Shown: positions 20,227-30,375 of the stretch, one piece after another | Layout of the letters: every line of letters begins with the position of its first letter | Position numbering within the stretch: the first letter of the stretch is position 1 | Assembly: GCA_964583615.1 (NCBI GenBank) | Contig: CAZOWM010000014.1 | Span: 6,280-70,279 of the forward strand | Length of the DNA stretch: 64,000 nucleotides | Direction of reading: 5' to 3' | Source of the DNA: CAZOWM01 sp964583615 | Lineage (GTDB): Bacteria > Spirochaetota > B62-G9 > DRHN01 | Notes under the pieces: generated by a model | The model's input: only the letters and a program-made list of their open reading frames with translations | What the model was told of the DNA's origin: nothing | Databases searched by the model: none | Position numbers and translations under genes: made by a program

Positions 20227-22944
20227 GTGAACCGTATAAACCGTTTTGTCATCATTTTTTTCTCCTTTTCTCTGTCTTTTGTTGTGGTTTTTGTTTTTTT
20301 CATGCAGAGAAGAGAAAAAGAACCGCAGATAATCACGGTGCCTTTCAGGATAGAGGTATACCGGGTTGATCGGCATGTGCTTCCCGAAGCGGACATTTAC
20401 CTCAATCAGAGATTCATCGGGAGGTCTGACGAGCGCGGGGTTTTTACCAGGGAAGTCACACTCACAGTGGGAGAATCCTACTCTCTTATAATCGAGCGTG
20501 ACAGGGAAGGGTACATGTACGGGCCGTGGGAGACGCGGTTCAAGATGGAGTCAGAAAAAAAGAGGCGGTTGAAGAAAAAAAGGGAACAAGACACCGCGGG
20601 GTTTCCTACTCTCGAGGGTGAATCCGACATCCTGAACGAGCTCGAGCGCGCGCAGCTCGGCATAGCAGCCAGTTATGAAAAATCTCATTTCCTCGCCTTT
20701 GTCGAAGGCCACATGTACTACACGCTTCGCGTCACAGGAAAAAATGGGAGCTTCATCCGGAGCGCGTCGGTTATCATCAACGGAAAAGAAGAAGGGAAAA
20801 CGGACAAAAACGGGCTGTTCACAGTGAAGTACTCAGGAGAAGATTTAAAAAAGGAGAACATTCAGATCATCAAGGAAGGGGAGCACATCTGGATGGATGA
20901 GGTTTGGGTGAGACCTGATGCGCTCATCGATGTTCTGCTGCATCAGCTGCTTCTCGTCGACCTTGCAATCAACACCGAGTACTATGATGTGATCAGGGGT
21001 GTGGAGAATGCCGAAGTGTACCTCAACGGAACATACATGGGCAAGACCGACGAGGACGGCCTTTATTCCTTCACCTACGAAAACGATGATGGTGTTGACG
21101 GACCTCTCGACATCGTTATCCGAAATCCAGAAGGATACCTGCCGAATATACTCAAAAAGGCCTTTTTCATAGCGCAGGACCTGCCGAAGCTCTCCGTCAC
21201 GAGCTTTGCATACAGAAAGAATGTGGTATTTCCGAAAATTGCGGTCATGCCTTTTACCGTGCAGGAGAGCAAAGACTATTTTCTCAAGAGACAGGCGGAA
21301 GAATTGAGGAGAAAAATCGAGGATTTTCTCAGCGCGGAGGCTTCATTCGAGATCGCGGAGAGCAGAACGGTTGCCCGGTTGTTTCGGCAGTTCAACATCG
21401 ACTACTGGAGGGAAAATGCTCAGTGGACGTGGAAGGATATTCCGCTTATAAAAAAGGAGCTCGATGCGTACATATACGGGACTGTCGGACAAAAGGACAA
21501 CAGGCTGATCGTTCGGCTGCTCTGCGTCGACTACTTCGGAGACACAATAGTGGAAATCGACCAGCTTGTGAGTCAGCGTGAGCTCCAGTCTCTGTCAGAG
21601 AACATTGTGACTGAAATAAAGGAGAGCTTTCCCATAGAGGGGAACATAATCACCGTGCAGAAGGATGTGAGTATCAACATCGGGCGCATGCACGGCGTGA
21701 ACACCGAAAATCTGTTTTACGGGTTCACCGACTATTTCGATGATTCAAAGAAAGCATACGCGAAAAAGCGGGTGGTGAAGCTTGCAGTGACCGAAACCGC
21801 GCAAACGACAGCAAAGGGGGCCCTCATTGACATTGTCGAAGGATATCTGGTCGAGCCGGGTGTAAAGGTGAAGCGGTATGTGAAGAGCGCTGTGGAGGAA
21901 GAGGATGTCGATGTGCGCATTGCCGTGACCTCAAAGAGAAAACCCGTATCGGAGGCTAATGTGTACGTCGACGACAATTGGTTCGGGCAGACCGACAGCG
22001 AAGGGAAACTCAGTGTTGTGGTAAAGGCCAACATCAATATCGATTTTCTCGTCTACAAGGAAGGATATGTGCCGGGTGAGCTGTCAACGCGGTTCAGCGG
22101 GAAAACGGCAACACTCGAGTTCGATCTCAAACAGGGAGAAACCCAGTTCTGGGTTGACTCTGATCCGAGGGGGGCTCTCATATTCATCGACGGCGAGTTC
22201 AAAGGGGTGACGCCGGCGGATGAACAGCCGATTGAAGTTCCGTACGGGTTTCATCTCCTCGAACTGGAGATTGCGGGGTACAAGAAGCACCGAAAGTACC
22301 TGAACTTCAGCGAGAAAAAGGTGTCTCTGACAGGAAAAGAGATCGTACTGCTCTTTCCGGATTTCATCAAACGGGCGGAAGACGCATACGAAACAGGAGA
22401 CATCGAAGAGGCGCTCAACGTACTGGTAAACATCCCGCAGGACCACCCTGATTACCGGGAGGCAATGGAGTTTGCGGGATTTATAGCCCTCAAGGATCTC
22501 AAGGATTATTCACTTTCCATCGATTTCTACAGGAAATCGATTGAGGGCCCTGAGGGAGAAATTAGAGAGGCAAAAAACCTGTTTTCGTATTATAATTTAG
22601 CTCAAGCATACTATAACGAAGCCGAGGCATATTTTCATGAGGACCCGATAAAAGCGCAGTACAACTACCTGCAGGCAGTGCAAAACTTTGAAACCGTCAA
22701 GAGCAGAAGAAGCCGGTTTCCGGAAAAAGAGCGCCAGAATATCCTCTTCTATCTTTCGGTGTGCTACCAGAAACTGTACTATATTACACTGAGCAGTGAG
22801 TATTTGACACGAGCGTACTACTCGTGGAACGATTATTTCGACTTCTTCCCAAAAGATTTAATGAAAGACACCGAGTTCGAACAACAGTACTACATCGCAA
22901 AATCCTATCGAGAGGAGGCTGAAAGGCTGAAAGGTGAGAGGTAA
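20227..22944 (+). CDS. Membrane-anchored protein with CsgG-like, repeated beta, PEGA and TPR domains
   Basis: The 905-residue protein begins at GTG with an N-terminal signal anchor (about 6-25). Small carboxypeptidase-regulatory-like domains recur, each ending in a Gly-x-(T/S)D-x-x-G turn: GRSDERGVFT, GKTDKNGLFT, GKTDEDGLYS and GQTDSEGKLS. In the middle (about 337-480) is a CsgG/FlgO-like domain starting KIAVMPFTVQES. Residues about 638-700 form a PEGA domain (DSDPRGALIFIDGEFKGVTP). The last 200 residues are TPR-like. The architecture suggests a periplasmic scaffold at the envelope. It overlaps the next gene by 11 bases, which implies translational coupling. Confidence 0.72.
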   Translation: MNRINRFVIIFFSFSLSFVVVFVFFMQRREKEPQIITVPFRIEVYRVDRHVLPEADIYLNQRFIGRSDERGVFTREVTLTVGESYSLIIERDREGYMYGPWETRFKMESEKKRRLKKKREQDTAGFPTLEGESDILNELERAQLGIAASYEKSHFLAFVEGHMYYTLRVTGKNGSFIRSASVIINGKEEGKTDKNGLFTVKYSGEDLKKENIQIIKEGEHIWMDEVWVRPDALIDVLLHQLLLVDLAINTEYYDVIRGVENAEVYLNGTYMGKTDEDGLYSFTYENDDGVDGPLDIVIRNPEGYLPNILKKAFFIAQDLPKLSVTSFAYRKNVVFPKIAVMPFTVQESKDYFLKRQAEELRRKIEDFLSAEASFEIAESRTVARLFRQFNIDYWRENAQWTWKDIPLIKKELDAYIYGTVGQKDNRLIVRLLCVDYFGDTIVEIDQLVSQRELQSLSENIVTEIKESFPIEGNIITVQKDVSINIGRMHGVNTENLFYGFTDYFDDSKKAYAKKRVVKLAVTETAQTTAKGALIDIVEGYLVEPGVKVKRYVKSAVEEEDVDVRIAVTSKRKPVSEANVYVDDNWFGQTDSEGKLSVVVKANINIDFLVYKEGYVPGELSTRFSGKTATLEFDLKQGETQFWVDSDPRGALIFIDGEFKGVTPADEQPIEVPYGFHLLELEIAGYKKHRKYLNFSEKKVSLTGKEIVLLFPDFIKRAEDAYETGDIEEALNVLVNIPQDHPDYREAMEFAGFIALKDLKDYSLSIDFYRKSIEGPEGEIREAKNLFSYYNLAQAYYNEAEAYFHEDPIKAQYNYLQAVQNFETVKSRRSRFPEKERQNILFYLSVCYQKLYYITLSSEYLTRAYYSWNDYFDFFPKDLMKDTEFEQQYYIAKSYREEAERLKGER

Positions 22945-24265
22945 ACAGCTCATTTTCCCTGTCGCCGCATGTATCCTGATCGCGGGATGCACGAAGTCGG
23001 TAAAATACACTCAGCCGGTTCAGGTCAAGAAACCGGAGAAAAAGGTCGAAATACAGGTCACGCCTGAGCCCCACAAGAAGCTTGAATACGAAAAGGTCCC
23101 GCTCGAGATTCTCCATATTCAGCAGCTCGAAGAGAAACCCGGTCCCTACAATTCCTATAACCCCCTCTTTTCCTCGGATGAATTGCTTCTTTCGGTTGAG
23201 GTGGACCAGGGAACCTTCAGCAGGATTTTCATATATCGATTGGACGATGAGGACGGGCAGAGCTTTTCCGTTGAGAAGGCTATGGAAATATCCCTCGAAG
23301 ATACCTTGAAAGAACAGAGTATCGAAGATTACTTTGAGAGCACCTATCAGGAAAGTTTTAATTATGAGTTCACCTGGTTTCCGCACAGCAGTTCGTACAT
23401 ATTCACGTCCAATGCGGGCATGGGCGAATACAACATCTTTATCGGCTCTGTCCATTCCAAAGACAAGATTTTTCAGGCCATCCGTCAGAATCTGCAGCCG
23501 CGGGATTTCGGCGACTTTCTCATGATGACCGAAGAGGTAAAAAAAGACGGCCAGGCACAGACCTCCCCAGACGGGACAAAAATCGTGTTCACGTCGGGAA
23601 GGACGGGAAACGGCGATCTCTATCTCCTCGATCTGATCACAGGCGACCTCAGACAGCTGACCACGAGCGAGGACACCGATTTCTTTCCACAGTGGTCTCC
23701 GGACGGGAAGAACATTGTCTACACGACTGGAGGAAAGCAGTCACACGATATCAACATCATCAGGAATGTCGGTTCCGACACGGAAACCACTGAAGTGCTG
23801 GTCAAGTGGTTTTTCAACGATATTTTGCCCACTTTTTCGCCTGACGGGGAAAAAATCGCGTTCTACACGACCTACAACCTGGAGAGAGATCCCTTCAACA
23901 CAAAGAGGTGGGGCCTCATGGTTATTCCTGCAGACGGGTCAGCGCCCAGTGCGGGCAAAGAGCTCGTGGACTATTTTCACATCCCGGATGTCGTGAAAGA
24001 CAACACACAGGGAACCGCGTGGTTTCCTGACAGCACGCACATTATGCTCGCTAAAAACATTGATAGTGAATATAATCCAATTTATATTTATAACATTGAA
24101 AACCGCGACGAATTTTATGTCGACACGGGTACCAATATCAATCACGACATCACCGTCTCACCTCACGGCCTTGTCTCATTCCGTGCACAGGTATTAGGCT
24201 GGGACAGAATTTTTATAGGGATCTCGAGCTTTTACCGAGCATACCAGAAAGAAAATGAGCAATAA
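22934..24265 (+). CDS. TolB-like WD40/beta-propeller lipoprotein
   Basis: This 443-residue protein starts at GTG. Its signal peptide ends at the lipobox LIAGC (Cys19). After a Pro/Lys-rich linker there are TolB/DPP-type propeller repeats with the typical blade ends: SPDGTKIVFTSGRTGNGDLYLLDL, WSPDGKNIVYTTGG and FSPDGEKIAFYTT. TolB-like propellers usually mediate protein contacts in the periplasm. It overlaps the upstream PEGA gene and the downstream TPR gene by 11 bases each. Confidence 0.8.
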   Translation: MRGKQLIFPVAACILIAGCTKSVKYTQPVQVKKPEKKVEIQVTPEPHKKLEYEKVPLEILHIQQLEEKPGPYNSYNPLFSSDELLLSVEVDQGTFSRIFIYRLDDEDGQSFSVEKAMEISLEDTLKEQSIEDYFESTYQESFNYEFTWFPHSSSYIFTSNAGMGEYNIFIGSVHSKDKIFQAIRQNLQPRDFGDFLMMTEEVKKDGQAQTSPDGTKIVFTSGRTGNGDLYLLDLITGDLRQLTTSEDTDFFPQWSPDGKNIVYTTGGKQSHDINIIRNVGSDTETTEVLVKWFFNDILPTFSPDGEKIAFYTTYNLERDPFNTKRWGLMVIPADGSAPSAGKELVDYFHIPDVVKDNTQGTAWFPDSTHIMLAKNIDSEYNPIYIYNIENRDEFYVDTGTNINHDITVSPHGLVSFRAQVLGWDRIFIGISSFYRAYQKENEQ

Positions 24266-25769
24266 AACCTGCATGAAAAAGTTCATCTATTCTCTCGCGT
24301 TTATTCTCTGTTTTGTTCACTTCCTCTACCCAATTCCGAAAGAGATCGAGAATGCGTTAAAGCTCAACAGAATAAACCATTTCGATGAGGCTCTCGCGGT
24401 CATCGAAAACGCCCTTGAGGAGGAGAAGATCAAGCCGGACATTACCGCCGCGTACACGGTGGGAAGAATCCTCTTCAGAAAGGGGGAGTTCTACCGTGAA
24501 ATGGCGCAGATGAATGTGCTGACGAACCTCGGATACCTGGTCCAGATAACCGAGCGCGAAACCGCGCCGCCCGATGAGATAAAGCTCTTTCTGGGTATCG
24601 GACACTTTTTCAACGATCAGTTTCTCGATGCCGCGGGCATGCTCGACCAGGTGGTGAAAAACGGCAAAGTCAGCGGTACGCTTCTGGGGCTTGCGCACGT
24701 GTATCTGGGTGCCTCTTATTACAAATCCGATGAAAAAGACAAGGCGGAAGATCTGTGGAAAAAGGTCACCTCCGATGACCCCCTGTCCTATTCAACCCTC
24801 GGATTCATCTATGCTGATCTGAAAATCAACCCCGCAAGGGGTGAAGAGATGACGAAGGCCGCGATGGATGCGCTGAATAACGGCTCCTCTCCGTACCGAA
24901 ACATGCTCACCGTGAACCACGCGTACACGCTCCTCGAGCTCGGGCGGTTTCATGAGGCTTATATTGAGGTTTCCGATGTCGACCTCGATACACCGGTCTA
25001 TGTGTACAGAAAGGAGCAGGCCAAGGAGATACGTTTTTACGACCTCTCTTTACTGATGAATTACAGTAAAATCCTGTTTGGAGAATCCATAAAAAACCTC
25101 GAGCCGATCGTCACGGCTTCCTCCGGTGAGCTCGCGAGTTTCGCCTCATATTATGTTGCCCAGATGTACATGTATCTTGAAAACTATGAGAAAAGTCTCG
25201 AGTTTGCTCAAAAAGCGAAAAAGCTCTCTGTGAGCAGCTCGCTCACCATGGTGCGCGCTGTGGCCTGCGAAGCGTCATCGGAAATCCTCATGGGCAAGGA
25301 AAAGCGCGGCCTGAAGCTGTTGAACAGGGAGACAGGAAGGATTCACGGAAAGCCGTCCTCGCTTCTGGAAATGATGGAGGTGGTAATTTCATCGGGGGTC
25401 GAGTACGCGCTCGTGAAGGAGCTCATGAACACGATCGAGGCGTTCATCTATGAAACCGAGTGGAACCGCACAAGAAGGGACACCGCACTGCTCGGAGAGC
25501 TTTCGTTTTATTCCGGGCGGTATGTCAGGGCTCTGTACTATCTCGAGAGGGCGCGCGACAAGGGAAACAAGAACAAGATAGAAACCAATGATCCGAACTT
25601 TCTTTTAAAGCTCTCGTACGTGTACTACCTGCGGGAATACTATCCGGAGAGCCTCGAGATTTTTTTCTCCCTCGGCAAGAGGTTTTCGGGAATACGGTCG
25701 CTGCAGGATGCTGTGCAGTCCGTCTATTCGTATAAGCAGAAAGGAAGCGGTGAAGCGTTGATCGAATAG
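24255..25769 (+). CDS. Exported TPR-repeat protein
   Basis: The 504-residue product has an N-terminal signal or anchor (MKKFIYSLAFILCFVHFLYP, with ATG 24255 or 24273). It is followed almost entirely by helix pairs with TPR character, for example FDEALAVIENALEEEKIKP, DEKDKAEDLWKKV, LENYEKSLEFAQKAKKL and GRYVRALYYLERARDKG. It probably acts as a periplasmic scaffold for the preceding propeller and PEGA proteins. It is translationally coupled to the gene before and ends 32 bases before the peptide-transporter binding protein. No catalytic motif is visible. Confidence 0.72.
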   Translation: MSNKTCMKKFIYSLAFILCFVHFLYPIPKEIENALKLNRINHFDEALAVIENALEEEKIKPDITAAYTVGRILFRKGEFYREMAQMNVLTNLGYLVQITERETAPPDEIKLFLGIGHFFNDQFLDAAGMLDQVVKNGKVSGTLLGLAHVYLGASYYKSDEKDKAEDLWKKVTSDDPLSYSTLGFIYADLKINPARGEEMTKAAMDALNNGSSPYRNMLTVNHAYTLLELGRFHEAYIEVSDVDLDTPVYVYRKEQAKEIRFYDLSLLMNYSKILFGESIKNLEPIVTASSGELASFASYYVAQMYMYLENYEKSLEFAQKAKKLSVSSSLTMVRAVACEASSEILMGKEKRGLKLLNRETGRIHGKPSSLLEMMEVVISSGVEYALVKELMNTIEAFIYETEWNRTRRDTALLGELSFYSGRYVRALYYLERARDKGNKNKIETNDPNFLLKLSYVYYLREYYPESLEIFFSLGKRFSGIRSLQDAVQSVYSYKQKGSGEALIE

Positions 25770-25801
25770 CTGTGTGTGATCACGAGAACTGGGGTTCTAA
25801 A

Positions 25802-27418
25802 ATGAAAAAAAAGATACTGTTCACTCTGCTGTGTATTCTTACCACCACCGTGATCGGGATACTCCCCGTGCACGCGCAGGACAGGGGGGGAACGCTCATC
25901 TACGGAGAGTATGGTGCCCCGATCCGTCTCGTTCCCATACTGGCGAACGATTCGATTTCCATCCGCCTGATCGAGCTCATATACGGCTCTCTTGTCTATT
26001 ACGATCCGGACGGAGAGATAAAGGGCGACCTCGCCGAGAGCTGGGAGCTCTCTCAGGATATGAAGTCCGTGACCTTTCGGCTCAGAAGCGATGTCATGTG
26101 GCACAGTATGCCCGGAGAGAACAGACGCCATGCGTTCACAGCCGACGACGTGATCAAGACATTTCAGATAATGATGAACCCGAAAACAGCAACCTCGCTC
26201 CAGTCACGGTACAACTTCATACATTCCGTGCGAAAGCTGAACACCTACACCGTAGAGTTCAAGCTGAAAAAGCCTCTTCTCAACGTTCTGGGAAAGTTCA
26301 GCTTCAAGATCGTCCCGGCGTTCATGCTCGAGGAGTACTCCTTCCTGCAGGGGGACGAGGAGCTTTTGCTCTATAAGCATCCCGTCGGAACCGGTCCCTA
26401 CGTTTTCGTGTCCCAGGAAGGCTCTTCGTCAGAGGTTGTGCTGCAGGCGTACGAGGACTACCACCACGGTCCGCCCAACATCAGCAAGATCATACTGAGG
26501 CCCTTTGCCGACCAGAACATCATTACGCAGACTCTTTTGTACGGGGGGATCGATCTGGAGACCCGGGTGCCACCTCGAGATATCTCCGAGATACAGGGAG
26601 ATTCACAGTTTGAGCTTGCGCCCTACAGCACGCTTTCCTACTCGTTCATCGGCTACAACCTGAGAAACCCGCTGCTGGCGATAAGGGAAGTGCGGAAAGC
26701 GATCTCCTATGCCATCAACCGCCAGGAGATGCTCGACTCGTTCTTCGAGGGAAAGGGGCAGCTCATATCCGGCCCCTTTGCGCCCGGGAGCTGGGCCTAC
26801 AACCTCGACGTTGAACCCCTTCCCTACAGGCCCGAAACGGCAAAGCAGCTTCTCAATCAGGCGGGATTTACCGAAACCACCAAATATGGTATTCGAAAAC
26901 GGGGAAGCTACACCCTCGAGTTCAAAATGGTGGTGCCGATCTCCAAGGAAAATGAAACCACCAAAAGAGTGATCCTCGCATTCCAGAGCTATCTGAAAAC
27001 TGTGGGGATACAGGTAAATATCGAGTGGCTCGAGTGGAAGGCGTGGACGGAAAGTGTATTTGTCGAGCACGATTTTGACATCATCTATGCCGACTGGCTC
27101 TTTGATGATTCATTCGACATATCGTCGCTTTTTCACTCCAGAGAGATCGGGCCGGGAAGGAACAACTTCGGGGCATATAGAAATCCGGAGGTCGATTCCC
27201 TGCTCGACGAGACGCGCGCCACACTCGATATAGAAAAGAAGCGGACAATCTACAAAAAGCTCCATGAAGTTCTGGCGCAGGACGCCCCGTACACTTACCT
27301 GTGGACACTCACCAACTACGCTGCGTACAACAGAAAGCTCCGGCGCGTTCAAATTCATCCCACGCGGTTCTTTACCTACATCAATGAATGGTACATTCCG
27401 AAAGAGGAACAGGAGTAA
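25802..27418 (+). CDS. ABC transporter substrate-binding protein, peptide/nickel (SBP_bac_5) family
   Basis: The 538-residue protein has a signal peptide cleaved near VHAQ (ATG 25802; the longer frame from 25772 lacks a ribosome binding site). Family motifs include GDLAESWELSQDMKSVTFRLR, HAFTADDVIKTFQ, VGTGPYVF and REVRKAISYAINRQEML, spread over the usual three-domain fold. It delivers oligopeptides or related solutes to the two permeases encoded next. Its stop overlaps the next ATG by one base (TAATG). Ligand identity cannot be told from the sequence. Confidence 0.88.
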   Translation: MKKKILFTLLCILTTTVIGILPVHAQDRGGTLIYGEYGAPIRLVPILANDSISIRLIELIYGSLVYYDPDGEIKGDLAESWELSQDMKSVTFRLRSDVMWHSMPGENRRHAFTADDVIKTFQIMMNPKTATSLQSRYNFIHSVRKLNTYTVEFKLKKPLLNVLGKFSFKIVPAFMLEEYSFLQGDEELLLYKHPVGTGPYVFVSQEGSSSEVVLQAYEDYHHGPPNISKIILRPFADQNIITQTLLYGGIDLETRVPPRDISEIQGDSQFELAPYSTLSYSFIGYNLRNPLLAIREVRKAISYAINRQEMLDSFFEGKGQLISGPFAPGSWAYNLDVEPLPYRPETAKQLLNQAGFTETTKYGIRKRGSYTLEFKMVVPISKENETTKRVILAFQSYLKTVGIQVNIEWLEWKAWTESVFVEHDFDIIYADWLFDDSFDISSLFHSREIGPGRNNFGAYRNPEVDSLLDETRATLDIEKKRTIYKKLHEVLAQDAPYTYLWTLTNYAAYNRKLRRVQIHPTRFFTYINEWYIPKEEQE

Positions 27419-28296
27419 TGGTCCGCTTTCTGAAGCACTTTTTCAAAGAACTGTTCGGTATGCTCTTTCTCGTGGTCGGGGTAACCGCGATTCTCTATCT
27501 GATCTTTAATCTCATGCCCGGGGAGTTTCCCGGAAAAGGGCGCGGATTCGAAGGGTACGTAAACCTTCTCAGGAGGCTCTTTACCTTTCGGTTCGGCACT
27601 TCGATCGTGTCGGGAAGGGACATCAACAGCATCGTATTTCCCGCATTTCGAAATACCCTCATCCTCACCATCGGGAGCATCTTTTTGTCGGTGATGATAT
27701 CCGTTCCCATCGGTATTTTTTCCGCGTTCAGAGGGTTCGAAACGTATTCCTGGCCTCTGTCCATTCTGACATACCTGCTTTCATCCATACCGGTGTTTTA
27801 TCTGGGGTACCTGTCCCTCTATCTTGTTTCCCGCTACACAGGGTATCTGCCGATATTCTATCCCCATGGAGCGGAGAGGGGGAATCCGGTTCTCTCCTAC
27901 GTGCTTCCCATTCTCGTTCTCGGGTTCGGGAACGAGTCGATCAGCGAGATCGTCCGGCTCATCTCGAACGAGCTGAGAAGAGTAATGAACACCAAGTATG
28001 TAACTGCGTCGAAGGCACGGGGTGAGCCCATGCTGCGGAGCTCCTTTCACGAGGGGCTTCTGATTCCGCTGGTGTCGATTATATTCTCAAAGGTCCCATT
28101 TATCATCGGAGGCGCGGTCATCGTTGAGTATGTGTTCAACTGGCCGGGCATGGGGAGGCTTGCATTTCAGTCCACCCTTGACAGGGACCTGCCGGTTTTG
28201 ATCGTAATCACGTTTCTCAGCGTTATCTGCGTGCGAAGCGGTATGCTTATAAAGGAGATGCTCCTGCTTTTCATCGATCCTGAGCGGCGAGCGTAG
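27418..28296 (+). CDS. Peptide-type ABC transporter permease, DppB/OppB-like
   Basis: This 292-residue protein has about six membrane helices and the OppB/DppB architecture. It shows FGTSIVSGRDI near the first loop and the EAA motif region around VTASKARGEPMLR, followed by PFIIGGAVIVEYVFNWPGMGRL. The true start is the ATG that overlaps the binding-protein stop. It forms a heterodimeric channel with the next permease. Confidence 0.9.
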   Translation: MVRFLKHFFKELFGMLFLVVGVTAILYLIFNLMPGEFPGKGRGFEGYVNLLRRLFTFRFGTSIVSGRDINSIVFPAFRNTLILTIGSIFLSVMISVPIGIFSAFRGFETYSWPLSILTYLLSSIPVFYLGYLSLYLVSRYTGYLPIFYPHGAERGNPVLSYVLPILVLGFGNESISEIVRLISNELRRVMNTKYVTASKARGEPMLRSSFHEGLLIPLVSIIFSKVPFIIGGAVIVEYVFNWPGMGRLAFQSTLDRDLPVLIVITFLSVICVRSGMLIKEMLLLFIDPERRA

Positions 28297-28318
28297 TACA
28301 GAGAGAGAAAGATATTTT

Positions 28319-29212
28319 ATGAAGAGATACTATTACGAAAGAGAGCTCCCAAACATCGAGAAGTTCTATGTGCCGCTGTCGAAGAGGGCAAGTGTGCGCG
28401 ATGTCGTTTCCATCGGATTCGGACTGTTCGTGGTTTCCTATCTTGTGGTGTTTTTCGTGATTTCAATAACGAACAGCTTCATAAAGGACCCCATGGAAAT
28501 AGATATATCGCGTATGTTCCTTCCGCCGTCTCTGGAGCATCTCTTCGGAACCGATTATCTGGGGAGGGACATATTTTCGAGAATCGTGAAAGGCACGGAG
28601 GCGTTTTTCATCCCGGGGATCATCTCGATCTCCATATCAACAACCTTCGGGCTCCTCTTCGGAATCGTCTCGGGCTATTACGCAAAATATTTCTCCAAGA
28701 TCATTTTTTATTTTCTTAACATCATCGATTCGATTCCCCGAATCATACTCATTTTGCTGATCATCGTCCTCTTTAATCCATCGATCTATTTGATAATGGC
28801 ATTCGTGGGGTTTTCGAGCATACCGAAGGTCTCCTCATATATAAAATCAAAGGTCGATGTGCTGAAACGTCAGCACTTCATCGAGGCGGGGAAGTCGCTC
28901 GGGCTTTCCGAATCGAGCCTTATTTTTAAACATATCGTGTGGCTCTCATCGAAATCCGTACTGGTTATTCAGGCGACACTCGGGTTGGGCGAGACTGTGC
29001 TGATCGAAACTTCACTCTCCTATCTGGGAATCGGTGTGCAGGAACCGATACCGAGCTGGGGAAACATGGTGGCAATGGGCAAGGACTTCTTCTTCCAGGG
29101 GAAAATCTGGCTTTCCACCATTCCTGCGCTCGTTATCATGTTTACCATCATGGGGCTCTACCTCCTCGGTGACGGCCTGAACTCCATCTACAACGAGAAA
29201 GTGTCGAGGTAA
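28319..29212 (+). CDS. Peptide-type ABC transporter permease, DppC/OppC-like
   Basis: The 297-residue product has an N-terminal cytosolic segment and six membrane helices with DppC/OppC features: HLFGTDYLGRDIFSRIVKGTE and the EAA loop FIEAGKSLGLSESSLIFKHI. The C-terminal segment LIETSLSYLGIGVQEPIPSWGNM is almost invariant in the family. It is the second permease of the transporter and lies 22 bases after DppB and 4 bases before the ATPase. Confidence 0.9.
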   Translation: MKRYYYERELPNIEKFYVPLSKRASVRDVVSIGFGLFVVSYLVVFFVISITNSFIKDPMEIDISRMFLPPSLEHLFGTDYLGRDIFSRIVKGTEAFFIPGIISISISTTFGLLFGIVSGYYAKYFSKIIFYFLNIIDSIPRIILILLIIVLFNPSIYLIMAFVGFSSIPKVSSYIKSKVDVLKRQHFIEAGKSLGLSESSLIFKHIVWLSSKSVLVIQATLGLGETVLIETSLSYLGIGVQEPIPSWGNMVAMGKDFFFQGKIWLSTIPALVIMFTIMGLYLLGDGLNSIYNEKVSR

Positions 29213-29216
29213 GTGC

Positions 29217-30365
29217 GTGCTTGCAGAGCTGAATGAACTGAAAGTCTACTTTTACGACCAGCGGAACAAGCGGTTCATCCGGTCGGTTGAGAACGTGAGT
29301 CTCGAGGTGGAGGAGGGAACCGTTCTGGGTGTGGTGGGTGAGTCCGGATGCGGGAAAACAGTCACAGCGCTCTCACTTATGGGGCTTGTGGAGTCTGAGC
29401 CCGGAATAATCGGGGGGACATTTTTCTTCAGGCCCGATGATGAGGACACGGAAGAAATCGAAAGCACGATCCTTCGAAGGCTCTGCACGAAAGAAAATTA
29501 CAGAAAAGAGAGAATGCTCAACCTCTTTTGCGGGCTTGACGACTACGTGCAGTTCGAACAGTCCCCGTACACGATCATAAAGGATTCTGAAAAGTGGCTG
29601 AGAAGAACGAACAGGGTGATGGAGCTCGTCCGTGGAAAGTACATATCGATGATTTTTCAGAACCCGGGCCAGAGCCTCAACCCGTTCATCTCGGTGGGGC
29701 AGCAGCTTCAGAGAACGATTCAGAGGTTTCACACGGAAATGGACAAATACGAGATCCAGGTTTATGCGGAAGAGCTTCTCAGGTCTGTGCGGCTTCGCCG
29801 TCCGGAGGTCTTGATGGCTTCATTTCCGAGCGCGCTTTCCATCGGCATGGCTGAGCGTGTCATCATTGCGATCGCCCTGTGTTCCGATCCCCGCCTTCTC
29901 ATTGCGGACGAGCCGACAACCGGGCTCGATACGACAAACATACACAGAATCATTGCGCTTCTCGAAGAGCTCCAAATGGAGAGAAACCTTGCGCTCATTC
30001 TCATCTCGCACAACATCCGGATCGTGAGCACGATTGCCACTGATATTCTCGTTATGTACGCCGGTATCGTTGTGGAGAAGGGATCGAGAGCCGATGTGAT
30101 CAGGACGAAACGCGGCCCGCAGCACCCGTACACAGAGGCGCTCGCCTCCTCGGTTCCGAATGATTCCGATATAAAGAGGGGAAAGCGTCTCAGAGAAATT
30201 CCCGGCAGTGTGCCGAACAATAAAAAGGAGATGGACGCCTGCCCCTTTCTGGAGAGGTGTCCCTATGCAAAAGGAGCTCTCCGGCGAAAGTGCAGGTCCG
30301 CATGCCCGGAGCCTGTGGAAGTGTCGCCCAGGCATTTTATCCGCTGTTATCGATTCTATTCGTGA
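29217..30365 (+). CDS. Peptide-type ABC transporter ATPase, DppD/OppD-like
   Basis: This 382-residue ATPase starts at GTG. Walker A is GESGCGKT (about 40-47). An unusually long insertion of about 60 residues follows before the Q-loop in MIFQNPGQSLNPF. Walker B is LLIADEPTTGLD with the switch His in LISHN. The signature reads ALSIGMAER rather than LSGGM, so the ABC consensus is weakened. The C-terminal oligopeptide-transporter extension carries the Cys cluster CPFLERCPY ... C ... C. The neighbouring gene supplies the second ATPase. Confidence 0.87.
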   Translation: MLAELNELKVYFYDQRNKRFIRSVENVSLEVEEGTVLGVVGESGCGKTVTALSLMGLVESEPGIIGGTFFFRPDDEDTEEIESTILRRLCTKENYRKERMLNLFCGLDDYVQFEQSPYTIIKDSEKWLRRTNRVMELVRGKYISMIFQNPGQSLNPFISVGQQLQRTIQRFHTEMDKYEIQVYAEELLRSVRLRRPEVLMASFPSALSIGMAERVIIAIALCSDPRLLIADEPTTGLDTTNIHRIIALLEELQMERNLALILISHNIRIVSTIATDILVMYAGIVVEKGSRADVIRTKRGPQHPYTEALASSVPNDSDIKRGKRLREIPGSVPNNKKEMDACPFLERCPYAKGALRRKCRSACPEPVEVSPRHFIRCYRFYS

Positions 30366-30375
30366 GGAACCCGGT

